Assembly (NCBI GenBank): GCA_905199225.1
Contig: CAJKFS010000009.1
Span: 1 to 61,718, forward strand
Length of the DNA stretch: 61,718 nucleotides
From: an uncultured Collinsella sp.
GTDB lineage: Bacteria > Actinomycetota > Coriobacteriia > Coriobacteriales > Coriobacteriaceae
Direction: 5' to 3'
This document shows, piece after piece, positions 33,343 through 43,200 of the stretch. Each line of letters opens with the position of its first letter. Position 1 is the first letter of the stretch. Below the pieces are notes generated by a model. The model was not told the origin of the DNA. It searched no databases and worked only from the letters and a program-made list of their open reading frames with translations. Both the position numbers and the translations under genes were made by a program.

Positions 33343-35010
33343 TTAGAACAGGCCGGTGATGTTGCCGTCGTTGTCGACGTCGATGTTTTCGGCCGCGGGC
33401 ACCTTGGGCAGACCCGGCATGGTCAGAACACTGCCGGTCAGCGCGACCACAAAGTGGGCGCCGGCAGAAACCTTGAGCTCACGCACGGTGATGCGGAAGT
33501 TCTCGGGAGCGCCCAGGGCCTTGGCGTTGTCGCTAAAGCTGTACTGCGTCTTGGCGACGCACACCGGCAGGTTGCCAAAGCCGTTCTCGCGCAGCTCGGC
33601 GAGCTGGCGCTTGGCGGCCGGCGTAAAGTCAACACCGTCGGCGCGGTAGACCTTGGTGGCAATGGCCTCGAGAGCGTCGGCCACATCGGCGCCGTCCTCA
33701 TAGGCAAACTTAAACTCACTCGGCTGCTCAATCAGACGCATGACCTCATCGGCAAGCTCGAGCGCGCCCTCGCCGCCCTTGGCCCAGACCTCGGAAAGTT
33801 TAACGTTGACGCCGAGCTTCTGACACTCGGACTCGATGAGCGCAAGCTCGGCCTCGGTGTCCGTCGGGAATCGATTGATGGCGACCACGCAGGGCAAACC
33901 ATAAACGTTCTGGATGTTGTCGACGTGACGCAGCAGGTTGGGCATGCCAGCCTTGAGTGCCTCGAGGTTCTCCTCGTTGAGGTCGGCCTTGGCGACGCCA
34001 CCGTTGTACTTCAGCGCGCGAGCGGTCGCGACGATCACGACAGCGCTGGGGCGAACGCCCGTCATGCGGCACTTGATGTCGAGGAATTTCTCGGCACCCA
34101 GATCGGCACCGAAGCCGGCCTCGGTAATGGCAACATCGCCAAAGCGCATCGCCATACGCGTGGCCATGATAGAGTTGCAGCCGTGGGCAATGTTGGCGAA
34201 GGGACCGCCGTGGACAAACGCGGGCGTGCCCTCGAGCGTTTGCACCAGGTTGGGCTTGAGCGCGTCCTTAAGCAACGCGGCCATGGCACCCTGGGCCTTA
34301 AGGTCGCGGGCACGGACGGGCTCGCCGGCAAAGCTATAGCCGACGACAATCTCACCCAAGCGTTCCTTGAGGTCGCTGATGCTCGTAGACAGGCACAGGA
34401 TTGCCATGACCTCAGAGGCGACGGTGATATCGAAGCCGTCCTCGCGCGGCACGCCTTGAGCCTTACCGCCAATGCCGTCGATGACGTGGCGCAGCTGGCG
34501 GTCGTTCATATCGACGACGCGTTTCCAAGTGATGCGCTTAACGTCGATGCCGAGCTGGTTGCCCTGCTGAATATGGTTATCGAGCATGGCTGCCAGCAGG
34601 TTGTTGGCAGCACCGATAGCGTGGAAGTCGCCGGTAAAGTGCAGGTTGATATCCTCCATGGGGATCACCTGAGCCCAGCCGCCACCGGCAGCACCGCCCT
34701 TAACGCCAAAGACGGGGCCGAGCGAAGGCTCGCGCAGGGCCACGGCACTCTTGACGCCGCGACGACGCAGGCCATCGGCCAGACCGATGGTCGTGGTGGT
34801 CTTGCCCTCGCCCGCAGGCGTTGGGTTGATAGCGGTCACGAGGACGAGCTTGGCCTGGTGATCGGTCGGCTCGTTGAGTAGTGAATAGTCAACCTTAGCC
34901 TTGTCGAAGCCGTACGGAATCAGGTGCTTTACGTCGACGCCGGCGTTCTTAGCCACCTCGGTAATGGGCAGCGGCGTGACAGAACGTGCGATTTCGATGT
35001 CAGTAGGCAT
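33343..35010 (-). CDS. fhs: Formate--tetrahydrofolate ligase
   Basis: Joins formate to tetrahydrofolate using ATP, the entry step of formate into C1-folate metabolism. The 555-residue protein has the expected length and the family motifs: a P-loop in NPTPAGEGKTTT near residue 65, the GGAAGGG region after the first domain, and a conserved C-terminus with PGLPKVPAA. The ATG at 35010 has AAAGGA upstream; a run of upstream codons in frame is non-coding. It pairs functionally with folD and fchA at 21-23 kb. It is its own transcript and has a strong terminator. Confidence 0.97.
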   Translation of the reverse strand: MPTDIEIARSVTPLPITEVAKNAGVDVKHLIPYGFDKAKVDYSLLNEPTDHQAKLVLVTAINPTPAGEGKTTTTIGLADGLRRRGVKSAVALREPSLGPVFGVKGGAAGGGWAQVIPMEDINLHFTGDFHAIGAANNLLAAMLDNHIQQGNQLGIDVKRITWKRVVDMNDRQLRHVIDGIGGKAQGVPREDGFDITVASEVMAILCLSTSISDLKERLGEIVVGYSFAGEPVRARDLKAQGAMAALLKDALKPNLVQTLEGTPAFVHGGPFANIAHGCNSIMATRMAMRFGDVAITEAGFGADLGAEKFLDIKCRMTGVRPSAVVIVATARALKYNGGVAKADLNEENLEALKAGMPNLLRHVDNIQNVYGLPCVVAINRFPTDTEAELALIESECQKLGVNVKLSEVWAKGGEGALELADEVMRLIEQPSEFKFAYEDGADVADALEAIATKVYRADGVDFTPAAKRQLAELRENGFGNLPVCVAKTQYSFSDNAKALGAPENFRITVRELKVSAGAHFVVALTGSVLTMPGLPKVPAAENIDVDNDGNITGLF

Positions 35011-35156
35011 GGGCGGTCCTTTCGTTACCGAATGAGAAAAAGACCAATTCAGCATAGCACGGGCGCGCAATAGTAAAACACCCGTAACCGATGAATGGCG
35101 ATATGTTTATCCAATGCTCAGCGATAGCCTACAGACTAGCCAAAACAAACCCGTCT

Positions 35157-36227
35157 CTAAACAGCTGGCTCGATGCCCAAGTGCTCAAAGGTGCGAAGGG
35201 TTGCCTGACGGCCCTGCGGCGTACGAATCATCAACCCGCACTGCAGCAGATAGGGCTCATAGACATCCTCGAGCGTGCCCGGGTCCTCGCCCACCGCGCT
35301 GGCAAGGGTCGTAAGTCCCACGGCACGACCGGAGAACGTCTTAGCGAGCGTCTCCAAAATGCGAATATCCATCCAGTCCAGACCGAGCTCGTCGATCTCG
35401 AAGAACTCAAGCGCCTGGCGACAGATATCGAGCTCGATGGGGCCGTTGCCGCGCACCTGTGCGTAATCGCGCACGCGCTTGAGCAGGCGGTTGGCAAGAC
35501 GTGGCGTGCCGCGCGAACGCGAGCCGATCTCGAGTGCACTGGGATGGTCGATCGTCACGCCCAGGATAGTCGCCGAGCGCGTCACAATCTGCGCGAGCTC
35601 CTCGACCGTGTAGTAATCCAGGCGATATGAAATGCCAAAGCGGTCGCGCAACGGGCCGGTCAACATGCCTGAGCGGGTCGTTGCCGCTACCAGCGTAAAC
35701 TTGGGAATATCCAGGCGAATCGAGCGAGCCGCCGGACCCTTGCCAATCACGATATCGAGGGCAAAGTCCTCCATCGCGGGATACAGGACTTCCTCGACCG
35801 AACGGTTGAGGCGGTGGATCTCGTCGATAAACAGCACATCACCCGGCTGCAAGTTAGTAAGGATGGCTGCCAGGTCGCCCGTGCGCGCGATGGCAGGGCC
35901 ACTCGTGGTCTTGATCTGAGCGCCCAGCTCGTTGGCGATAACGGTGGCCAGCGTGGTCTTGCCCAGGCCCGGAGGACCCGAGAAAATCACGTGGTCGAGC
36001 GTCTCGCCACGGCTCTGCGCTGCCTCGATGAGCACGCGAAGGCTCTGCTTGATATGCTCCTGACCGCAGTAGTCATCCAAGCGCTGGGGACGCAGGGTAC
36101 GGTCGACATCGAGGTCTTCGGCCGTCAGCTCCGAGCCCACCATGCGCTCGCCGTGCGCCATGGATGCCGCCGGCGAGTTGCCGGGCGTCGCCCACAGGTC
36201 CTGAGAGTCATCGGCTTCCCACATCAC
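35157..36227 (-). CDS. ruvB: Holliday junction branch-migration helicase RuvB
   Basis: AAA+ motor of the RuvABC resolvasome. The 356-residue protein has Walker A (GPPGLGKTT, near 85), Walker B (DEIHR near 137), an arginine finger region (GPLRDRFG) and a C-terminal winged-helix domain ending near HLGIEP. It overlaps the ruvA stop by 4 nt, so the two are translationally coupled. Order is ruvC, ruvA, ruvB on the minus strand. Confidence 0.97.
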   Translation of the reverse strand: MMWEADDSQDLWATPGNSPAASMAHGERMVGSELTAEDLDVDRTLRPQRLDDYCGQEHIKQSLRVLIEAAQSRGETLDHVIFSGPPGLGKTTLATVIANELGAQIKTTSGPAIARTGDLAAILTNLQPGDVLFIDEIHRLNRSVEEVLYPAMEDFALDIVIGKGPAARSIRLDIPKFTLVAATTRSGMLTGPLRDRFGISYRLDYYTVEELAQIVTRSATILGVTIDHPSALEIGSRSRGTPRLANRLLKRVRDYAQVRGNGPIELDICRQALEFFEIDELGLDWMDIRILETLAKTFSGRAVGLTTLASAVGEDPGTLEDVYEPYLLQCGLMIRTPQGRQATLRTFEHLGIEPAV

Positions 36228-36844
36228 GCATCCATTCCGAGTCGCTTAAGCGCCGCGCCGAGCAGATCCTCGACACGCATATTCTGCCCATCATACCCGC
36301 TCAGGGCAACATCGGTCTCCTGCAGGCTAAAGCCCATGGAAAGGAGTGCCGCACGGGCATCATCGATCACCGAAGGAGCGGCGGCGGGAACCGGCATCGA
36401 AACCTGTCCGGGAATCACGTCGACCGGCACAAAGCCCTTGTCCTTGGCAAAGGTGCTCTTGAGTTCCAGGATCAGGCGCTGAGCTGTCTTTTTGCCCACA
36501 CCGGGTACCTTGGCCATACCCTTGTCGTCCTCGGCCATCACCAGCGAATACAGCTGCCCCACGGTATAGGTGGAAAGCACGGCGAGCGCCAGGCGCGGGC
36601 CAACGCCCGAAACGGACACGAGCCGGTCGAACATCGTGCGCTCATCCTTTGAGGAAAAACCGAAAAGTGTCATGGCGTCCTCGCGCACCTGCATACGCGT
36701 GTAGAGGCGGACCTCGCCGCCGGGCGTCGGCAACGTGGCCGCAGTGCTGCCCGAGATGCCGAGCTCAAAGCCAACGCCCGACACATCGACGACAGCAGAG
36801 CTCATCGTGGACTCGACAAGCGTTCCGTGGAGCTGGGAAATCAT
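36224..36844 (-). CDS. ruvA: Holliday junction DNA helicase subunit RuvA
   Basis: A 206-residue RuvA. Two helix-hairpin-helix motifs (GVGPRLA and GVGKKTAQRL) bind the junction, and the C-terminal domain (about 150-206) contacts RuvB. The ATG at 36844 shares its first base with the last base of the ruvC stop codon, giving tight coupling. N-terminal OB-fold strands are as expected (ISQLHGTLVE). Nothing unusual. Confidence 0.96.
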   Translation of the reverse strand: MISQLHGTLVESTMSSAVVDVSGVGFELGISGSTAATLPTPGGEVRLYTRMQVREDAMTLFGFSSKDERTMFDRLVSVSGVGPRLALAVLSTYTVGQLYSLVMAEDDKGMAKVPGVGKKTAQRLILELKSTFAKDKGFVPVDVIPGQVSMPVPAAAPSVIDDARAALLSMGFSLQETDVALSGYDGQNMRVEDLLGAALKRLGMDA

Positions 36845-37365
36845 CAGTATCCGGTTCCTCTCTGTTGATAGAACTCGCCGCCGGTAAGCGCCCGGGTGCG
36901 GCTGAGGTTTACGTGGCAGATGGCGCAGGCCAGGGCATCGGCGGCATGGTCGGGATGCGGGTCGTGGTCGAGCTGTGTTAGCGTGCGTACCATGTAGGCG
37001 ACCTGCCGCTTGTCCGCGGCGCCGGTGCCCACCACAGCCTGTTTGATCTGCATGGGCGTGTACTCGCCAATCTCGAGCGCGCATTCCGAAAGCGCTACGA
37101 GTGCAGCACCGCGGGCATGCGCCGTAGGGATGGCCGAGCGAACGTTGGCGCCAAAGTAAATGCTCTCGACAGCAGCCGTGTCGGGTCGATAATGCTCGAC
37201 GACATCCTTAAGGTCATGGGCGATATGCGACAGGCGCACCGCGAGCGGACTTCCGGCACTGGTCTCGATGCAGCCGTAGGCACGGCAGCGAACCTCGCCA
37301 CGCCGCTCCTCGATAATCCCCCAACCCGTATGAGCCAAACCGGGGTCAATGCCCAAGATAACCAA
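36844..37365 (-). CDS. ruvC: Holliday junction resolvase RuvC
   Basis: A 173-residue endonuclease that cuts Holliday junctions. The acidic catalytic residues are in place: Asp7 (GIDPG), Glu in AAVESIYFG, and the C-terminal pair in PDHAADAL. The start codon is TTG at 37365, with GGGGAGG 5 nt upstream, which makes it the clear choice. First gene of the ruvCAB operon. Confidence 0.96.
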   Translation of the reverse strand: MVILGIDPGLAHTGWGIIEERRGEVRCRAYGCIETSAGSPLAVRLSHIAHDLKDVVEHYRPDTAAVESIYFGANVRSAIPTAHARGAALVALSECALEIGEYTPMQIKQAVVGTGAADKRQVAYMVRTLTQLDHDPHPDHAADALACAICHVNLSRTRALTGGEFYQQRGTGY

Positions 37366-37501
37366 GCCGACCTCCCCTCGTCACCAGCACAGCACAAGGC
37401 AAGGCCCCGCGCATCATTCACGAACGTCTGTTCTAGAATAACACAACGCAAGCCCTATAAGTCAGCCGAGATCGAATTGTAGGTTGAGCATACGCAAGCG
37501 A

Positions 37502-37599
37502 GCGCCCGCCAGAGCGAGCAAGGTGCCTTGAAAGAGGAGGGCATTGACCTGGCGGTCATGCCCGACGATTGAAAGGCAGATCGCCGCTCTGGCGGGCGC
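37502..37599. other. Structured intergenic element with a 15-bp outer stem
   Basis: GCGCCCGCCAGAGCG (37502-37516) pairs perfectly with 37585-37599. Inside lie two more hairpins: CAAGG/CCTTG, and GGGCATTGACC with GGTCATGCCC. The fold is clover-leaf-like, with no U-run. It lies between the NadE-like gene and ruvC. It may be a structured RNA, a processing site or a small repeat element. Confidence 0.55.
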
Positions 37600-37607
37600 G
37601 CAGCGAC

Positions 37608-39593
37608 CTAGTTCTGCGAGAAGAACGGGAACTGCCTCGGGTCCACCGGCGGGTGCGGCATCGGTCCGCCCTGGGGCCCGCCCTGCGGGCCGCCCTGACC
37701 GCCCATCATCTTATCGATGGCGTCCTGGACCTCGCCCTCAAACTTCTTCATGCCCTCATGCAAGCGACGCTGGCCGTCCTCGGAGCGCAGCTCCTCCATC
37801 TGCTCGGGCGAAATACCCAACAGGTCACCCAGTATGCCCATCATCTCACCACGCATGCGCTCGCTTGTATCCTCGTCAGCAAAGCGGTTCACCTCGGCGC
37901 GCGCCAGCGCATCGACCGTCATGCGTTCCTTGCCGCTCAGTCCCAGGTCGGACCACGCGAGCATGTACGGCCAGGCGCGCTCAACAAACGAACGGGCCGA
38001 GACGATCGGCGCCGTCGGCAGCATGCGGCGGGCGGCCTCGCCCTGACGCACGAGCATCAGCAGCAGCGAGCAAGCCTCGGGCTTGCCGGCGGCCATCGGG
38101 ATGTCGTCGAAAGCTCGATTGCGGTCCACGTGCGCCTCGAGCGCGCCATCGACCTCACCCGGCTCAAGCCCGCCGAGCAGCTGTGCCGCGCGGTCGAGCA
38201 TATCGACCGGACCGTCGAGCGTCGAGAGCGCCTGCGCCAGCACGCGCTCCATACAATCTTCCACCGCGTTGAGCGTCACGAGCTCTTGGGGCACCACGGC
38301 AGACGTGCGGTTGCGCACACGCGCCACAAACTCAAGCGTCGACAGGTACACATCGCCAAAGGGCGCAAAGTCGCCCTGGTAACCGCCGCAAAGCGCCGGC
38401 GCCGCCAGCGCGTACTCAGTTTTGGACAGTGGGCTCAACGCCATCGCACCCAGCTCGAGCGCCGTATCCTCCAGCATGAGGCCCAGCGTACGCGAGCGCA
38501 GGCGCTCGGCGTCGCCCGCCGACACATCGCGGTCGAGCACACGCGCGGCATCCGGCGCATCACGCTCAACCGTGCGAATATGCAGGCGTTCGGCAATGGC
38601 GCGAACGGCGGCACAGCGGGCAGCCTCGGCCTCCTCCTGCGCCGGCGTAAAGATACGGTTGCGCCCCAGCACCAGGCCAATTACGTTACGCGGACCCAGA
38701 GCGTCAACGGCCAGCGCCGCCAGCAGGGATGACGGCAGGTCACCCTCGAGTGCCACCACAGCACGCGACGCACCGTGGGCCCGAGCGTTGTCGCGCACGG
38801 CGAGCACCAGCGCCTGCCACAACCACTCCTCGGAACGGAACTCGGGCAGTTCGTGATCTTCCAGTGCATCGAGCATCACGCCGCGCTGAATCTCCTGAAC
38901 CAGCAGGCTCTCCTCAAAACACGGCGCCTGGGCCACCACGCGACCGCAGTCGTCGAGCACAAACGAACCGCCGGTATACACCGACTCGTCATAGGCACCG
39001 ACCGGCGCCATGCAGGCAAACCACACGCTGCGCTTGGATGCGATCTTGCGGTAGGCGCCGCTGCGAACGGCGGCAATGGCGGCAGTCTCGCGGTCGGTCA
39101 TGTCAAACGCGTTGAATTGGAAATACGCGATGAGGTCGACGCCGGTCGGCAACATCTCGAGCTCGCGGTCCAAGTCAAAAATCACGGCGATGCGCACGCC
39201 GTCCACGTCGAACACCGGCGGCGCCCAACGTGTGTCGTTGTTCTCGCCACGCTGCAGGGCAATGCTCGAACGCGCCGGCACCACATGACCGTCCTTGAGC
39301 ATCATGTAGTCGAGCAGCGGCTGGCCCTCAAACGAAACCGCCGCGGGCACGATGCAGATCATGTCAAGCTCCTGGATACGCTCGGCGACACCAGTCAAAC
39401 CGGCAAGCACGTCGTGCTCAAAGTCGGCAGCGCCCACCAGGCCACCGGGCATGGCGCCCATAAAGAGCGGAGCCGGAACGCACAGCACGCGCGCCCCGCG
39501 CTCGTGGGCCAGACGAGCCTGGTCCTCGATGCGGCCGCAAATGCCCTCAATATCACCCAGGCGCATATCGATCTGTGCAAGCGCGAGCTTCAT
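37608..39593 (-). CDS. NAD synthetase-like pseudoenzyme (NadE-derived)
   Basis: A 661-residue protein with the two-domain plan of glutamine-dependent NAD synthetase: a nitrilase-like domain (1-235) and a synthetase-like domain (about 255-560), plus a Gly/Pro/Gln-rich C-terminal tail. The catalytic residues are gone. At the nitrilase Glu position there is Ala41, at the Lys position Ser109/110, and at the Cys position Phe139 (IFDLD instead of ICEDLW). The SGGxDS pyrophosphatase loop reads EGDLPSS (283-289). It therefore cannot be expected to make NAD. The reading frame is intact and well expressed by its ribosome-binding site (AAAGGG; start 39593), so a scaffold or regulatory role is likelier than decay. 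Confidence 0.8.
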   Translation of the reverse strand: MKLALAQIDMRLGDIEGICGRIEDQARLAHERGARVLCVPAPLFMGAMPGGLVGAADFEHDVLAGLTGVAERIQELDMICIVPAAVSFEGQPLLDYMMLKDGHVVPARSSIALQRGENNDTRWAPPVFDVDGVRIAVIFDLDRELEMLPTGVDLIAYFQFNAFDMTDRETAAIAAVRSGAYRKIASKRSVWFACMAPVGAYDESVYTGGSFVLDDCGRVVAQAPCFEESLLVQEIQRGVMLDALEDHELPEFRSEEWLWQALVLAVRDNARAHGASRAVVALEGDLPSSLLAALAVDALGPRNVIGLVLGRNRIFTPAQEEAEAARCAAVRAIAERLHIRTVERDAPDAARVLDRDVSAGDAERLRSRTLGLMLEDTALELGAMALSPLSKTEYALAAPALCGGYQGDFAPFGDVYLSTLEFVARVRNRTSAVVPQELVTLNAVEDCMERVLAQALSTLDGPVDMLDRAAQLLGGLEPGEVDGALEAHVDRNRAFDDIPMAAGKPEACSLLLMLVRQGEAARRMLPTAPIVSARSFVERAWPYMLAWSDLGLSGKERMTVDALARAEVNRFADEDTSERMRGEMMGILGDLLGISPEQMEELRSEDGQRRLHEGMKKFEGEVQDAIDKMMGGQGGPQGGPQGGPMPHPPVDPRQFPFFSQN

Positions 39594-39631
39594 GGCCCAG
39601 CCCTTTCCGTCGTAAACCATCGAAATCGTAG

Positions 39632-39665
39632 TAAAAGCGCCGGCCGCATAATGCAGCCGGCGCTT
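39632..39665 (-). terminator. Terminator of the superoxide reductase gene
   Basis: On the minus strand AAGCGCCGGC pairs with GCCGGCGCTT and TTAC follows. It is 46 nt downstream of the stop and just ahead of the NadE-like start. Confidence 0.88.
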
Positions 39666-39710
39666 GCATGTGCATATGCTAGCTATGATACCCCGAGCGG
39701 GGGCGCGCTC

Positions 39711-40073
39711 CTAGAATGTCGCGGACCACAGCCCGTGCAGGTTGCAGTAGGCATAGACGGTACCGGTCTTGGAGCCGCCCGCGAAAAACGTCGCGGGTTT
39801 CATGCCGGGCTCAAGGTAATGGACCTCTAAGCGGCCCTCGACCTCAAGGGCGATCCACTCAATGTAGTGCTCGGGCAGGCTGGGGTGCTCGACCGAGCCA
39901 ACGCGGGCGCGAATCACGTGACCGTCGCGCTCGGTCTCGACAACAGGCACGTGCTTCTCATGCGCCGCGTCCTCAGTGTTTGCGGTCAGCTCCGTGCAAC
40001 CGGCAGGGGTCGCAACGCCGTCGCCAAGGGCAGCGATGAGCTTACCGTCGGGGTCCTTAAAGAATTTCGCCAT
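39711..40073 (-). CDS. Desulfoferrodoxin-type superoxide reductase
   Basis: A 120-residue superoxide reductase that reduces superoxide without releasing oxygen, typical of anaerobes. The iron centre ligands are visible: EKHVP (His41), His63, His69, and YCNLH at the C-terminus (Cys110, His113). The N-terminal desulforedoxin domain with its four cysteines is absent, so it is of the one-iron (neelaredoxin-like) type. The ATG at 40073 has AAAGGAG upstream. It is expressed as a single gene. Confidence 0.92.
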   Translation of the reverse strand: MAKFFKDPDGKLIAALGDGVATPAGCTELTANTEDAAHEKHVPVVETERDGHVIRARVGSVEHPSLPEHYIEWIALEVEGRLEVHYLEPGMKPATFFAGGSKTGTVYAYCNLHGLWSATF

Positions 40074-40238
40074 GATGTTCTCCTTTGCTGATGTGCCAAT
40101 GTTCTTGATGGTTCTTATGCCCAAAGGCAGACAAACCATCCACGGCATTGCAAATGAACACATAACGGATCAGGCAAGCGGTCGGGCCAAAATGCGTCGA
40201 CCGTCCTGCCCACTCCAGCAGTCCCACCCCGCGCGCGG

Positions 40239-43200
40239 CTAGCGCCCGTCGCCGCCGAGCAGCGCCAGGACATCCTCGCGCGTGAACAGTGCCGATGAGA
40301 TGCCGTCGCCGCCGAGCACGCTGTTGACCAGATCGCGCTTGGACTCCTGCATCTGCATAATGCGCTCCTCGATCGTGTCCTTGGCGATGAGCTTGTACAC
40401 GGTCACGGTATGTTGCTGGCCAATACGGTGTGCACGGTCAGTCGCTTGGTCCTGCGCCGCCACGTTCCACCACGGGTCGTAGTGGATGACCACGTCGGCA
40501 GCCGTCAGGTTAAGGCCCACGCCGCCCGCCTTAAGCGAAATCAAAAAGACCGGAACCTCGCCCGCTTGGAACTGCGCGACCATCTTGGCGCGGCTCTCCT
40601 TAGACGAAGCGCCCGTGAGCTTAAGGAAGACGATGTCCTCCTTGGCCAAGCGCTTACCGATGATATCGAGCATACCCGTAAACTGGCTGAACAACAGGAT
40701 GCGATGTCCGCCGTCGTGGGCGCCGTGCACGAGCTCCATGCACGTATCGAGTTTGGCGCTCCCCGCCTTGTAATCCTCGTAGTGTAGACGCGGGTCGCAG
40801 CAGATCTGGCGCAGCTTGGTGAGCTCGGCGAGCACCTTGAGCTTGTCTTTCTTAAACTCGGATGACTCGCGGTGCTGCACCTGTTGGGCGATACGGTCCT
40901 GGTTGGCCAGGTAGAGCTTGCGCTGCTCGCCGGTGAGCTGCGCCATGACCGTATCCTCGATCTTCTCGGGCAGGTCGGCCACCACGTCTTCCTTGACACG
41001 GCGCAGCACAAACGGCGACACGAGCGCTTGCAGGCGAGCGGCACTGTCGCCCTCGGCATGCTCGACCGGGCTTTCGAAGCGCTTTGCAAACGATTCACGC
41101 GTGCCGAGCAGGCCCGGCATTAAAAAGTCGAAGATGCTCCAGAGCTCGGATAGGCGGTTTTCGATGGGCGTGCCCGTCAGGGCAAAGCGCACGCCGGCAG
41201 GCAAGCGCTTTGCGGCGCGCGCCACCTGGGTGAGCGGGTTTTTAATGTACTGGGCCTCATCGAGCACCGCACGGGCAAAGTCCTGCTCGACGTACTCGTC
41301 GATATCGCGCCGCATAAGGTCATACGACGTCACGACCACGTTATGCTCGGCCACGCCGGCAATCTGTACGCGACGCTGCGCCTTGGCGCCCACGATGGCG
41401 CACACATCGAGCGAGGGCGCAAAGCGCTCCAGCTCGGCAGTCCAGTTGTACACGAGTGAGGCCGGGCATACCACGAGCGTGGGCTTGGTGTCCCCCGCCT
41501 CCACGCGCGCCAGGATATGCGCGATCATCTGGAGCGTTTTGCCCAGGCCCATGTCGTCGGCCAGGATGCCGCCAAGGCCCAGGTGTTCGAGCGAGCCGAG
41601 CCACTGGTAGCCGTCGACCTGATAGCCGCGCAGTGTGGCCTTGAGCGAGACCGGCACCGTAAAGTCCATCTTGCCGAGCGTGTCCAGACGCTCGACGGTA
41701 CGGCGGAACGCAGCGTCGCGATCGGCCTCAAGCGCCGGCGTGCGCGCAAGCATGCTATCGACGAACAGGGTACTCGACGCGGGGAGCGACACGCCGTCGA
41801 GCAGGTCGACAGCATCGACACCCAGGTCCTCGGCAAGGCCAAACGCGGCGCGGGCGCCCTCGTCCAGGCGAATGATGTCGCCGGACGTAAGGCGCGCAAA
41901 CGTCTGGTGGCGCTTGTACGAGTCCAGATAGATGGCAAGGTCGGCCGCCGAAAGACCGCTCGCGCCCAATTCAACATCGAGCAGGTTGCTCTTGACGGTC
42001 GCACGCACCGAAAGCTTGGGCGCGGGACGGACCGAAATCTGGCGCAGACGGTCGCTGAGCATAACCTCACCCAACTCGGACAGGGCAGACAGGCCCTCGG
42101 TCAGCAGGCAGAACAAGCTCTCGTCATCGCGTTCCTCAAACGCCAGACCGCCCTCGTAAAAGTCGAAATACAGGGCCGCCGTATCCATAACGCGAAACTC
42201 TGCCACCTCGTCGCGGGGCGGCACGCCCGGGCGCTGCTCTTCGAAGGGGCTGCCCGGAGCGCCCAGACTAAAGAGGTCTGCCGACCAGTCGCCGTAGGTA
42301 ACCGTAATTTTGCAGGTCACGAGCCCATCGTCGACGCCGATTGCCATAGCAAAGCTCGGCTCGGGCGCCACGGCATCGAGCGCAGCGGGCGCGGTAAGGT
42401 CGGTATAGTCGCGCAAAATGGGCAGAGCCATACGACAGAACTCCCCCACCTGGTCGGCAGCGATATGGACTGGCGTGCGACAGGGCAGCAAGCGCGATAG
42501 GAACGGCGCCGCATGCTGGGCAAACGCTACATCGGTGCGGCGCGCACGGCGGGTGTCGACCAGATAAGCTACGTCGCCCGAAGCAAAGCAGTATGCATCG
42601 GCCGGCAGGCGCAGATCGTAGCTACCACCAGCCGCCGGCGCAATTTTGGCGGCAAGGAGCGGTGGGCGCTTAGCGGACGCCTCGTCCTCCCCTTGCGGAG
42701 ACAGCTCAACCGCCACGTCATAGGTGCGATGCGTCGTCGTCCCCCGCGACCAAGCGGGCTCAAAGGAGATGGTCTGGCCGCGCAGCAGGTCCAGCACATA
42801 TACGATGCTATGCTCGGACAGCGGCAACTGACGCTCGGCGACAAAACCGCTGCGGGCAAAGTCGTACGACGCCGAACGCGAGCTTGTGATGTCATCGAGA
42901 TAGGCAACTGTCGTCACAACAAGGTTGAGCAGCTTTGTCGACACGTCTTCGAAGGCTTCGGGCGTATGGACAAACGTGAGCTTCTTGCCGTACGAGAAGG
43001 TGCCGCCGCGCACGTAGGCATCGGCCATGCCGTCGATGTCCTTGACCACGTAGGAGACCGATCCACAACGAATGCGAAGCTCGAGCGCCCAGCTAAAGCG
43101 GTCGGCAAACAGTGGATTGTAGTACGGCACCAACGAGGGCTCCAACACCGCCTTGGGGGCATCGGGATCCACACTGCCAGCGAGCTTGCGGCGCATGCTC

